A stretch of DNA of 29,377 nucleotides from Methanothrix sp. (GTDB taxonomy: Archaea; Halobacteriota; Methanosarcinia; Methanotrichales; Methanotrichaceae), in contig WOYM01000026.1 in the NCBI GenBank assembly GCA_011620785.1, positions 4,543-33,919 of the forward strand. The letters are read 5' to 3'. Positions 22,921 to 29,377 of the stretch are shown here, piece after piece (the stretch's first letter is position 1; every line of letters begins with the position of its first letter). Under the pieces are notes generated by a model. It made no database searches, was not told where the DNA came from, and worked only from the letters and a program-made list of their open reading frames with translations. The translations under genes were made by a program, and so were the position numbers.

Positions 22921-23880
22921 ATGCCCTTTGAGACGATCAAGAACTGTATGAAAAGAAGTGACACAAGCAAACTTGTCCATTCGGCTTACTACCTTCTTTT
23001 GGGTCGCGATCCCGATCCAGAGGGATATGCGCACTGGACATCAAGAATTAAATCGGGTATGAACCGCGATGAGTTCATAAGCGCGATTATTCAATCGGAC
23101 GAATTCAAGAAAAGCGCCCCAGCATGGTCAAATTCGGATCTCTGGAGGAAATGCCAGATCCTTAATGCTGAGATTTGTCTGAATCTGTCGATAGGCAAGT
23201 TTTGCGGGCCTGCTGTTGATGATAGTGTGTTTGCAAGTATATTGGAACAGAATGGTGCTTATGAGCCCCATGTGGCCGCTGAGATTACAAGGCTTCTCAA
23301 GCCTGGAGAAACGTTCATAGATATAGGTGCTAATTTGGGGTATTTTACGCTCATAGCATCTCAATTGGTGGGTCCAAGTGGGAAAGTATTATCATTTGAG
23401 CCAGTCCCCATGTCTTTCGATTACCTCCAAAAAAATGTGAAATTAAATAATTTATACAACGTAAAATTATATAAAAATGGTTTGTGGAATAAAAACACGG
23501 TTCTCACTATAACTGATTCCGATAACATTGGGTACAATCATATTGCAGAAAATGGCATTGAAGTCGAATGTATCTATTTAGATTCCCTTCAATTGAGGCC
23601 TAACTTGATTAAAATGGATATAGAAGGCGCGGAACCTTATGCGCTGCAAGGAATGATAGAGACATTAGAACGACATCACCCCACGATTGTGATGGAAGTG
23701 AATCGGTTCTGTCTGAGAACATTCATCAAGAAGGATGCTATCGATATTTGGGAACCGCTGCACGATCAGGGGTATGAGATGGCGGTCATACCTTCGGGCC
23801 AAAAAATTGAGAGCATAGAGCAATTGAATGCCCTATGCCCTGAGCATGGACTTATAGATATAAGAGCAGAGATGGCTTAA
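22921..23880 (+). CDS. DUF4214-FkbM family methyltransferase
   Basis: A 319-residue fusion. Residues about 15-65 are a DUF4214 module (VHSAYYLLLGRDPDPEGYAHW, then a short helix and SDEF), often found on S-layer or glycan-related proteins. Residues about 115-270 are an FkbM-type SAM-dependent methyltransferase: motif I FIDIGANLGYFTLIA (132-146), FEPVP (159-163), NGLW and IKMDIEGAEP (230-239). FkbM-type enzymes commonly O-methylate sugars, and with the surrounding UDP-sugar genes this one probably modifies surface glycans. It starts without a ribosome site behind a TATA element. It ends tail-to-tail with the orphan glycosyltransferase-like fragment, sharing bases at the stops. Confidence 0.9.
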   Translation: MPFETIKNCMKRSDTSKLVHSAYYLLLGRDPDPEGYAHWTSRIKSGMNRDEFISAIIQSDEFKKSAPAWSNSDLWRKCQILNAEICLNLSIGKFCGPAVDDSVFASILEQNGAYEPHVAAEITRLLKPGETFIDIGANLGYFTLIASQLVGPSGKVLSFEPVPMSFDYLQKNVKLNNLYNVKLYKNGLWNKNTVLTITDSDNIGYNHIAENGIEVECIYLDSLQLRPNLIKMDIEGAEPYALQGMIETLERHHPTIVMEVNRFCLRTFIKKDAIDIWEPLHDQGYEMAVIPSGQKIESIEQLNALCPEHGLIDIRAEMA

Positions 23881-24102
23881 CCCTTCGCCTCACTGAGCGA
23901 GTTTTGAGCAGGCCGTGTGGTGGTAAGCCTTAGCTGCGTGATCATGTCCGATATAACATTAATATAGTTCATTCTGGGGGCAGGACCGGCCCAAAAGGAT
24001 CTGGTTATTTGCGTATCGTTCCAGTCCCACAATCGATCTGGATTAAGGTCTATATTCGGTTCTCCGTCCCAGCTTCCATTCGGATAATAAAATGCGCCTA
24101 TG
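23877..24102 (-). pseudogene. Orphan C-terminal fragment of a membrane glycosyltransferase-like gene
   Basis: Minus-strand reading from the IS boundary to TAA 23877-23879 is open for 74 codons and strongly protein-like: IGAFYYPNGSWDGEP, then NPDRLWDWNDTQITRSFWAGP and a short polar tail. The RLWDWND-Q segment resembles the far C-terminus of multi-spanning GT39/ArnT-like or related membrane glycosyltransferases. The rest of the gene should lie to the right of the insertion sequence but is not there: beyond the IS come only a MITE-like element and the SBBP-protein gene. The gene was therefore cut by the insertion and its 5' part lost or moved. It has not been listed as a gene because it lacks a start codon. 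Confidence 0.6.
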
Positions 24103-24256
24103 TGGAGTGAACCCCTGATAGTAGACAGGTAGTTAAGTCGTCGATGCGAGATAAAATGCTCAAATTTCGTTTTTGCAGGTCCATAAAGTGACCATAGAAT
24201 AGCGATAATCGTCTTGTCTCGCTTCTAAAATTGTGCATTTTATATTCCAACAGGCC

Positions 24257-25135
24257 CTAAGCAACGGTATTTAAAGCAACCTCCAATTCGAACTGATCTG
24301 GAGACATGTAATCCAGTGCCGAATGCAGTCTCTTCTTATTGTAAACCTTCTCAATGAAATGCCAAATGTTTTCATAGGCATCTTCAAATGTTCCGTATTC
24401 ATTAAGATATACCTCCTCGACCTTTAGAGTCTTGATAAAGCTCTCAGCAAACGCATTGTCATAAGGATTTCCTTTTCTGGACATGCTGATCAGAATGTTA
24501 TGATTTTTAAGGCAGTTTACATAATATTTAGATGCATACTGCACCCCTTGATCTGAGTGATGGATGAGACCAGTTAGGGATTCTGACCACCTATTCCTCA
24601 ATGCCTTGGCCAATGCATTCATGGCCAGCTGGCTTCCTAAACTCCGGCCCAGATCCCAGCCGATACACTTTCTGCTAGCGAGATCTAGGATCACTGCCAG
24701 ATAGATATGCTCATGCCGCAGTTGGATGTATGTGATATCCGACGCCCAGACCTGATTCAATCCAGTTACTGTTGTATTCTTCAGAAGGTTGGGATATACT
24801 GGCAGTCCATGGCTGGAATCGGTTGTTACTGGCTTGAACAACTTCCTATGGCATAACAGGCTATCCAGATGCATGAGCCTCAGAACCCGCTTGTGGTTAA
24901 CAGGATAGCCGCGATTCTGGAGTTCTGCCGTTATCCTTCGATAGCCGTAGCCAGGAAATTCCAGAGCGATGTCTTGAATCTCGTCTCTGAGAACCGTATT
25001 TTCGGTAGTCTCAGGGACATCTGAATTCTGCTCTATTCGCCATTTGCAGTAGCCGCTGCGACTTACATCCAATGCCTGGCACGATTGAGATATGGACAAC
25101 TGAAGGCTGCTCGAATGAGCTTCCTGGATAATCAT
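24257..25135 (-). CDS. IS3-family transposase OrfB (DDE integrase core)
   Basis: A 292-residue transposase catalytic subunit. The N-terminal HTH_21-like part (LSISQSCQALDVSRSGYCKW) is followed by the rve core with an apparently complete DDE triad: Asp in VWASDITYIQL, Asp in HHSDQGVQYAS and Glu in NPYDNAFAESFIKTL, then the usual YNKKRLHSALDYMSPDQFE end. The ATG at 25135 overlaps the ancestral orfA stop (ATGA), suggesting translational coupling. An A-run (AAAAAAAGC on the minus strand, near 25200-25208), typical of IS3 frameshift sites, lies about 65 bases upstream. Confidence 0.93.
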   Translation of the reverse strand: MIIQEAHSSSLQLSISQSCQALDVSRSGYCKWRIEQNSDVPETTENTVLRDEIQDIALEFPGYGYRRITAELQNRGYPVNHKRVLRLMHLDSLLCHRKLFKPVTTDSSHGLPVYPNLLKNTTVTGLNQVWASDITYIQLRHEHIYLAVILDLASRKCIGWDLGRSLGSQLAMNALAKALRNRWSESLTGLIHHSDQGVQYASKYYVNCLKNHNILISMSRKGNPYDNAFAESFIKTLKVEEVYLNEYGTFEDAYENIWHFIEKVYNKKRLHSALDYMSPDQFELEVALNTVA

Positions 25136-25205
25136 ATACCGCCTCTTAGTGTCGGTTTTAATCTCTCTTCCCGGATCTTCTTCTGAGTCATGGCAAATGC
25201 TTTTT

Positions 25206-25463
25206 TTAAAATTTCATTCTCGGCATGAGCCTGACCAAGCAGCCTCTCTCAAGCTCGGCGATCCTGGACTCGTATTTGCACCGGTTGCCATTGCCGCTGA
25301 ACGCTCTCTCGGGATTCTCGGCCAGTTCATCTCGCCACCGGCAGGGAAGACTGGGATGGATGCCGTTCTCGCGGGCGATCTGAGCAAGGGGTTTGCCGGA
25401 CTCAAGCTCGGCTACTATTGATATCTTGAATTCCCGGTCGTAGCGCCGTCTGGTCTTTTTCAT
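25206..25463 (-). pseudogene. IS3-family OrfA, frameshifted
   Basis: N-terminal HTH_Tnp_1 protein: KKTRRRYDREFKISIVAEL, then IARENGIHPSLPCRWRDEL. Start at ATG 25463, with GGGGGGA upstream. The reading frame derails after IAELER into GCLVRLMPRMKF and stops. In the neighbouring frame the natural continuation RLLGQAHAENEILKKAFAM is intact and runs to the orfB start. The change is explained by two extra bases in the CTCTCTC run at 25244-25250. OrfA normally supplies DNA binding and forms OrfAB by frameshifting. Confidence 0.8.
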
Positions 25464-25572
25464 TTGATTCCCCCCATGAGTTGCCATTGCTTAACTCATT
25501 GTCCACTTGGAGGGGTTCACTCCATTCACTTCAAGGGCCTTTTTGTAACAGCTTCTGTGATGTGGTTTTAGC

Positions 25573-25791
25573 ATTAAAAATTTGTACGTGTTTAGCTCCC
25601 CCAGAATAGCTCGATAGATGCTGATTTTGGTCAATAAAAGCATGACGAAAAAGAAATTGCGCTGGATTGAAAATCGATATCAATAGCTGAAGTTGCTTGA
25701 AATTGACCCTCGGGAACTGGCGGCGCGAGAAATCACGAAATGGGCTTATTGATGCTGGTTGGAGTGAGCTAAACACATACAAAAATTTTAT
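25573..25791. mobile_element. MITE-like element with 26-bp inverted repeats
   Basis: Inverted repeats at 25573-25598 and 25766-25791 match at 22 of 26 positions, including a perfect 11-base core GTGTTTAGCTC / GAGCTAAACAC. The 219-bp interior has only a broken reading frame, MTKKKLRWIENRYQ, an in-frame TAG, then LKLLEIDPRELAAREITKW (25642-25752), perhaps a transposase relic. Size and structure fit a non-autonomous transposable element. The 83-codon minus-strand frame across it is not protein-like. Confidence 0.55.
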
Positions 25792-25913
25792 TATTATTTG
25801 TGTGAGAGCTTGTAAAGTAGAGTTAAGTTAATGTGCTATGCTTTATTGGAATTGGAAAGACTTATCTATCTAAAGATACTTTAAAACTATTTAATTGTGA
25901 GGTGCAAGAAGTC

Positions 25914-28646
25914 ATGCATATATGCGGGTCCAGTTATGCGTTCGCAATCCTTATTGGCGCTATTCTTATGGTATTGATGATGTCCGGGTCTGCGGAAGTC
26001 TCCATCTTTAACTGCTCGCAGGATCTTCCCGGTTCGCTTTCAAAAGAGCGCCAATATTTATCCAATAGCACCGAACCAGACAGCGGGAATCTGATTAATA
26101 ACCAATCGATCGATGCGGCCATGCTCAAGCTGCCCTTAAGCTTTATAGAAAATCGTGGTCAGTCCCCCGAAGATGTGAAGTTCATGGTCCGGATAGAGGG
26201 CCCAATGGCGCTCTTCACTCCTTCGGAGGTCGTATTCAGGTTGTCCTGCGGCAATAACTCCTCTGAAGTTAATATGTCTTTTGAGAACTCCAGTCAGGGG
26301 GAGATAATAGGGGAAGAGCAGCTCCCTGGCCGGGCCAACTTCTTCCTCGGCAATGACACCTCCCAATGGATCTCTGATATCCCTACCTTTGGGGCAATAA
26401 GGTACAAAGAGCTCTATCCAGGGGTGGATCTGGTCTTCAAGGGTACAGAAGGATACCTGAAGCATGAGCTGTCCTTAGAACCCGGTGCAAATTTATCTGG
26501 TATAGTTCTGAACTATAGCGGTCAGGATAAACTCAGCCTGGCCGAGGATGGATCCCTGCTGATAGAAACCTCTGCCGGAAACCTGACCGACTCTGTGCCT
26601 ATATGCTACCAGGAGATCAATGGCAGTAAAGAAATGGTTGAAGGACGGTACCGCCTGGTTGGAGACAATGGAGTTGGATTTGAGATTGAAGAATATGACC
26701 GAAGATATCCCCTGGTGATCGATCCGGCATTGGCCACATATCTAGGGGGAAGCGGCGATGATTCCGGCTTAAGCCTGGCAATTGACAGCGGTGGCAATGC
26801 CTATGTCGCCGGATATACAGCCTCCACCAACTTCCCGACAAAAAATCCATTGCAGGCATCCAATGCGGGTTCTAGTGATGTTTTTGTTGCCAAGATCAAT
26901 TCCGCCGAGCCGGCACTATCTTATTCCACCTACCTGGGAGGAGCAGGTTATGATTATGCCAAAGGCATCGCAGTAGACGGAAGCGGCAACGCCTATGTCA
27001 CCGGGTATACAGCCTCCACCAACTTCCCGACGAAAAATCCATTGCAGGCGTCCAAGTCTGGTTCGAATGATGCTTTTATTGCCAAGATCAATTCCGCCGG
27101 ATCGGCACTATCCTATTCCACCTACACCGGAGGGAGCAGCGATGATTATGGGGAAGGCATTGCAGTAGACAGCAGCGGCAATGCCTATATTACCGGCTAT
27201 ACAGGCTCTGCCAATTTCCCGACAAAAAATCCCATCCAAGCATCGAAAGCCGGATTATGGGACGTATTTGTATCCAAGATCAATTCAGCCGGATCGGCGC
27301 TGGTCTATTCCACATACCTCGGAGGAAGCAGCTCTGAATATGGCCTTGGCATCGCCATAGACGGCAGCGGCAATGCCTATATCACCGGGCCTACATATTC
27401 AACCAACTTCTCGACAATGAATCCATTGCAGGCCTCTAACGGCGGCGAGATGGACGCATTTGTATCCAAGATCAATTCCGCCGGATCGGCATTGACTTAT
27501 TCCACCTACCTTGGTGGAGGCTCCAATGACTTTGCTGAAGGCATAGCTGTGGATAGCAATGGCAACTCCTATGTCACCGGGTATACCATCTCAAATGACT
27601 TCCCAACTCAAAATCCGATACAAGCATTTAAGAACGGCTCTTTTGACGCCTTTATCACCAAGATCAATTCCGCCGGATCAGGATTGGCCTATTCCACCTA
27701 CCTTGGAGGCAGCGGCGATTGTTTTGCTCATGGCATCGCTGTGGACGACATAGGCAACGCTATTGTCACTGGCGATACCTCTTCTGCCGACTTCCCAACA
27801 AGGAATCCGGTGCAGTCATCGAATAGTGGCTCCCATGATGTTTTCGTCACATTGATAGATGCTACAGGATCGGCTTTGTCCTTTTCCACTTACCTTGGAG
27901 GAGTCTGCCATGATTATGCCAAAGGAATCGCCATAGACGACTCTAATAATGCATATCTCACCGGATATACAGAATCAGACAACTTCCCAAGCCAAAACCC
28001 ATTGCAAGCTGCCAATGCCGGATATAAAGATGCCTTTGTAGCAGTTATAAGCTGCTCAGATCCCATCCCCATAGGTCTACCCACGGTGACCAATGGCATT
28101 GGCGCAACATTAGTGAGAACGAAATCCGCAAGATTGAACGGAGAGATAACAGATACAGGAGGGCAGAATCCCTCAGTAACCATATATTGGGGAACCTCTG
28201 ACGGGGGCACTAATATCGATCTATGGACTCAGCAGTTAAGCTTGGGCAATCTTGGCAAGCAGACATTTAGTAGAGATATTAGTGGATTGAATCCTGGAAC
28301 AATATATTATTACAGATGCTATGCATCGAACTCTGAAGGAGCAAGCTGGGCTAGCCCTACTGAAACGTTTACCACAGACTCAACGGCTTCTATATTAATC
28401 TCTCTCCAAGCAGCAAATGGCCAATACGTCTGTGCGGAAGGCGGTGGTGGTCGTGAAGTAGTTGCCAACCGTGATGCTATAGCTGAATGGGAGACTTTTG
28501 GGCTCATCGATCGAGGCAACGGATATTATGCTCTCCAAGCCGACAATGGCCAGTATTTATGCGCCGAGGGTGGCGGAGGTGGAGCAGTTGTAGCTAACCG
28601 CAATGCTATAGGCGCATGGGAGACGTTCAAGCTAATCCCACGCTAG
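25914..28646 (+). CDS. Giant exported SBBP-repeat protein with FN3-like and fascin-like C-terminus
   Basis: 910 residues from ATG 25914, chosen for GAGGTG about 10 bases upstream and the signal peptide that follows (MHICGSSYAFAILIGAILMV); the frame is open 27 codons further upstream. Order of parts: signal; an N-terminal conserved domain common to SBBP proteins (FIENRGQSPEDVKFMVRIEG, residues about 76-270); seven SBBP beta-propeller-type repeats of about 58 residues (274-710; unit DxxxGIAVDxxGNAYVTGYT...FPTKNPLQ); a fibronectin-III-like domain (about 720-823: SARLNGEITDTGG, YWGTSDGGT, GTIYYYRCYASNSEG); and two fascin-like repeats (829-909). It should be a surface or matrix adhesin. A TATA-like TTTAAAACTA lies about 30 bases upstream. 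Confidence 0.93.
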   Translation: MHICGSSYAFAILIGAILMVLMMSGSAEVSIFNCSQDLPGSLSKERQYLSNSTEPDSGNLINNQSIDAAMLKLPLSFIENRGQSPEDVKFMVRIEGPMALFTPSEVVFRLSCGNNSSEVNMSFENSSQGEIIGEEQLPGRANFFLGNDTSQWISDIPTFGAIRYKELYPGVDLVFKGTEGYLKHELSLEPGANLSGIVLNYSGQDKLSLAEDGSLLIETSAGNLTDSVPICYQEINGSKEMVEGRYRLVGDNGVGFEIEEYDRRYPLVIDPALATYLGGSGDDSGLSLAIDSGGNAYVAGYTASTNFPTKNPLQASNAGSSDVFVAKINSAEPALSYSTYLGGAGYDYAKGIAVDGSGNAYVTGYTASTNFPTKNPLQASKSGSNDAFIAKINSAGSALSYSTYTGGSSDDYGEGIAVDSSGNAYITGYTGSANFPTKNPIQASKAGLWDVFVSKINSAGSALVYSTYLGGSSSEYGLGIAIDGSGNAYITGPTYSTNFSTMNPLQASNGGEMDAFVSKINSAGSALTYSTYLGGGSNDFAEGIAVDSNGNSYVTGYTISNDFPTQNPIQAFKNGSFDAFITKINSAGSGLAYSTYLGGSGDCFAHGIAVDDIGNAIVTGDTSSADFPTRNPVQSSNSGSHDVFVTLIDATGSALSFSTYLGGVCHDYAKGIAIDDSNNAYLTGYTESDNFPSQNPLQAANAGYKDAFVAVISCSDPIPIGLPTVTNGIGATLVRTKSARLNGEITDTGGQNPSVTIYWGTSDGGTNIDLWTQQLSLGNLGKQTFSRDISGLNPGTIYYYRCYASNSEGASWASPTETFTTDSTASILISLQAANGQYVCAEGGGGREVVANRDAIAEWETFGLIDRGNGYYALQADNGQYLCAEGGGGGAVVANRNAIGAWETFKLIPR
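26733..28060 (+). repeat. Seven tandem SBBP coding repeats
   Basis: Units of roughly 174-190 bases. Short stretches such as AAGATCAATTCCGCCGGATC and TATTCCACCTACCTTGGAGG recur nearly unchanged from unit to unit, so the array has probably been kept alike by recombination. Translation gives STYLGG at each unit junction. Confidence 0.85.
28398..28640 (+). repeat. Fascin-like repeat pair at the SBBP protein C-terminus
   Basis: Units start at 28398 and 28530 and share NGQYVCAEGGGG / NGQYLCAEGGGG and ANR(D/N)AI.(A/E)WETF. They match the protease repeats in protein sequence but differ more from each other and from those at the DNA level. Confidence 0.82.
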
Positions 28647-28785
28647 AATAACGCAAAAATGAACCATTCCTTCATCGAGGATTCGGACGAACGATGTGGG
28701 GATCCATATCCCCCTATCTCTTTCGCAACTGAGTAGTCCCTGAACTGAAATCATGCATAAGACGAACTAAAGAGGAGTTAAAAAC
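28647..28785 (+). promoter_or_regulatory. Gap between SBBP and HEAT genes with small hairpin and ribosome site
   Basis: No reading frame of note. A 6-base hairpin GGGGAT-CCAT-ATCCCC (28698-28713) may aid termination after the SBBP gene. AGAGGAG, about 10 bases before ATG 28786, is the ribosome site of the next gene. Confidence 0.35.
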
Positions 28786-29377
28786 ATGAGAGATATATTG
28801 ACCTTTGTGTTTGCTATAAGCCTCATGGTACTCTCAATGCCAGCTTTAGCTGAAAATGTTGAGCAGAGTATCGAGGCCCTGAAAGACGAAAATAGCATAA
28901 CCCGTGCAGATGCAGCAATGACTCTTGGCGAGCTAAATGATGCTAGTGCTGTTGAGCCTCTAATCCAGGCCCTTAAGGATGACAACAACTCAGTTCGATC
29001 AGAATCGGCTAAAGCTCTTGGATGGATCAAAGATAAACGCGCAGTAAATCCATTAATCCAAGCTTTGAATGATCAAAATTGGGATGTTCGAAGTTCAGCG
29101 GCATTAGCTCTTGGGGAGATTAACGATTCAGATGCAGTGGATCCGTTGATTCGATCTCTCACTGATGATAACAGCTCCGTTCGAGCCAGAGCTGCTGGGG
29201 CTCTCGGAAAAATCGGGAGTGAAAAAGCAGTCGATCCATTGATCCAAACTCTAAAGGATGAAAATCCACAAGTCAGATATCAGGCTGCTGAAGCGCTAGG
29301 AAATCTCAAAGATAGCCGGGCTGTAGATCCGCTCATACAGGCACTGAAGGATGAAGATAACAGCGTTAGATATTGGT
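28786..29377 (+). CDS. Exported HEAT-repeat protein (3' end outside window)
   Basis: Starts at ATG 28786 behind AGAGGAG. A signal peptide (MRDILTFVFAISLMVLSMPALAE) is followed by a half unit and five full 31-residue HEAT/PBS-lyase-like repeats (pattern AAxALGxxxDxxAVxPLIQALxDxxxxVR), still running at the window end (197 codons seen). Such repeats make a curved helical scaffold that binds proteins. Export suggests a role at the cell surface. No enzyme motif is present. The opposite-strand frame here is a shadow. Confidence 0.9.
   Translation, partial: MRDILTFVFAISLMVLSMPALAENVEQSIEALKDENSITRADAAMTLGELNDASAVEPLIQALKDDNNSVRSESAKALGWIKDKRAVNPLIQALNDQNWDVRSSAALALGEINDSDAVDPLIRSLTDDNSSVRARAAGALGKIGSEKAVDPLIQTLKDENPQVRYQAAEALGNLKDSRAVDPLIQALKDEDNSVRYW

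Larger units (their letters stand above)
24103..25524 (-). mobile_element. IS3-family insertion sequence
   Basis: A 1422-bp element with imperfect terminal inverted repeats of 35 bp (24103-24137 and 25490-25524). They begin with the same 14 bases, TGGAGTGAACCCCT, and match at 28 of 35 positions. It carries orfA (HTH) and orfB (DDE transposase) on the minus strand, with orfB downstream, the IS3 arrangement. The bases outside the repeats (CCTATG on the left, TTCACT on the right) show no target-site duplication. orfA is frameshifted, so this copy may be dead or depend on another copy. Confidence 0.88.

Noticed and set aside
25531..25782. 83-codon minus-strand frame right of the IS as the missing 5' part of the cut glycosyltransferase
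   Set aside because: It is not protein-like, has no membrane helices, and lies across the MITE-like element.
26733..28060. CRISPR-like regular repeats
   Set aside because: The periodicity is protein-coding (SBBP units of about 58 codons); the repeats diverge mainly as coding sequence does and there are no constant direct repeats with unique spacers.

Overview
The window looks like a chromosomal segment of a methanogenic archaeon, most likely a Methanothrix (Methanosaeta)-like member of the Methanosarcinales. This is an inference. It rests on archaeal gene types (EndoQ-type PHP nuclease, archaeal LarB, archaeal-style TATA elements with leaderless or short-leader starts), several signal-peptide proteins of the kind common in that group, and exonuclease VII, which is known in some methanogens. 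No rRNA, tRNA or CRISPR array was found.

Region 1 (1-14.4 kb) is mostly housekeeping and fairly GC-rich. It opens with the remains of a NhaP2/CvrA-type K+/H+ antiporter that has lost its middle. A Ca2+/Na+ antiporter (yrbG family) and a radical SAM protein follow, read divergently. Then come three minus-strand genes for a Tyr/Trp-rich exported mini-protein, an exported lamin-tail-domain protein and an SGNH hydrolase. The trpBA operon has a perfect palindrome over its probable TATA element. xseAB lies upstream of it. A complete ECF-type metal importer operon, cbiMNQO, diverges from xseA, and its ATPase has an extra C-terminal domain of about 130 residues. After a structured intergenic region come larB (nickel-pincer cofactor family), an EndoQ-like nuclease and an exported protein of unknown function.

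Region 2 (14.4-29.4 kb) is more AT-rich and concerns the cell surface. It holds a two-domain GT2 glycosyltransferase, an exported matrixin-like metalloprotease, and a cluster ugd-galU-UDP-xylose-synthase-like epimerase-TIM-barrel isomerase that should supply UDP-glucose, UDP-glucuronate and possibly UDP-xylose. It also holds a DUF4214-FkbM methyltransferase, a giant exported SBBP-repeat protein and an exported HEAT-repeat protein cut by the window end. The protease and the SBBP protein end in the same two-copy fascin-like (beta-trefoil type) repeats. A third, decayed copy of that module, not otherwise annotated, lies between ugd and the FkbM gene. This shared C-terminal module is the most interesting thread in the window.

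Mobile DNA interrupts region 2. An IS3-family element (24103-25524) has a frameshifted orfA and no visible target duplication. It abuts the orphan 3' end of a membrane-glycosyltransferase-like gene, so it probably marks a deletion or rearrangement. Next to it is a 219-bp MITE-like element bounded by 26-bp inverted repeats.
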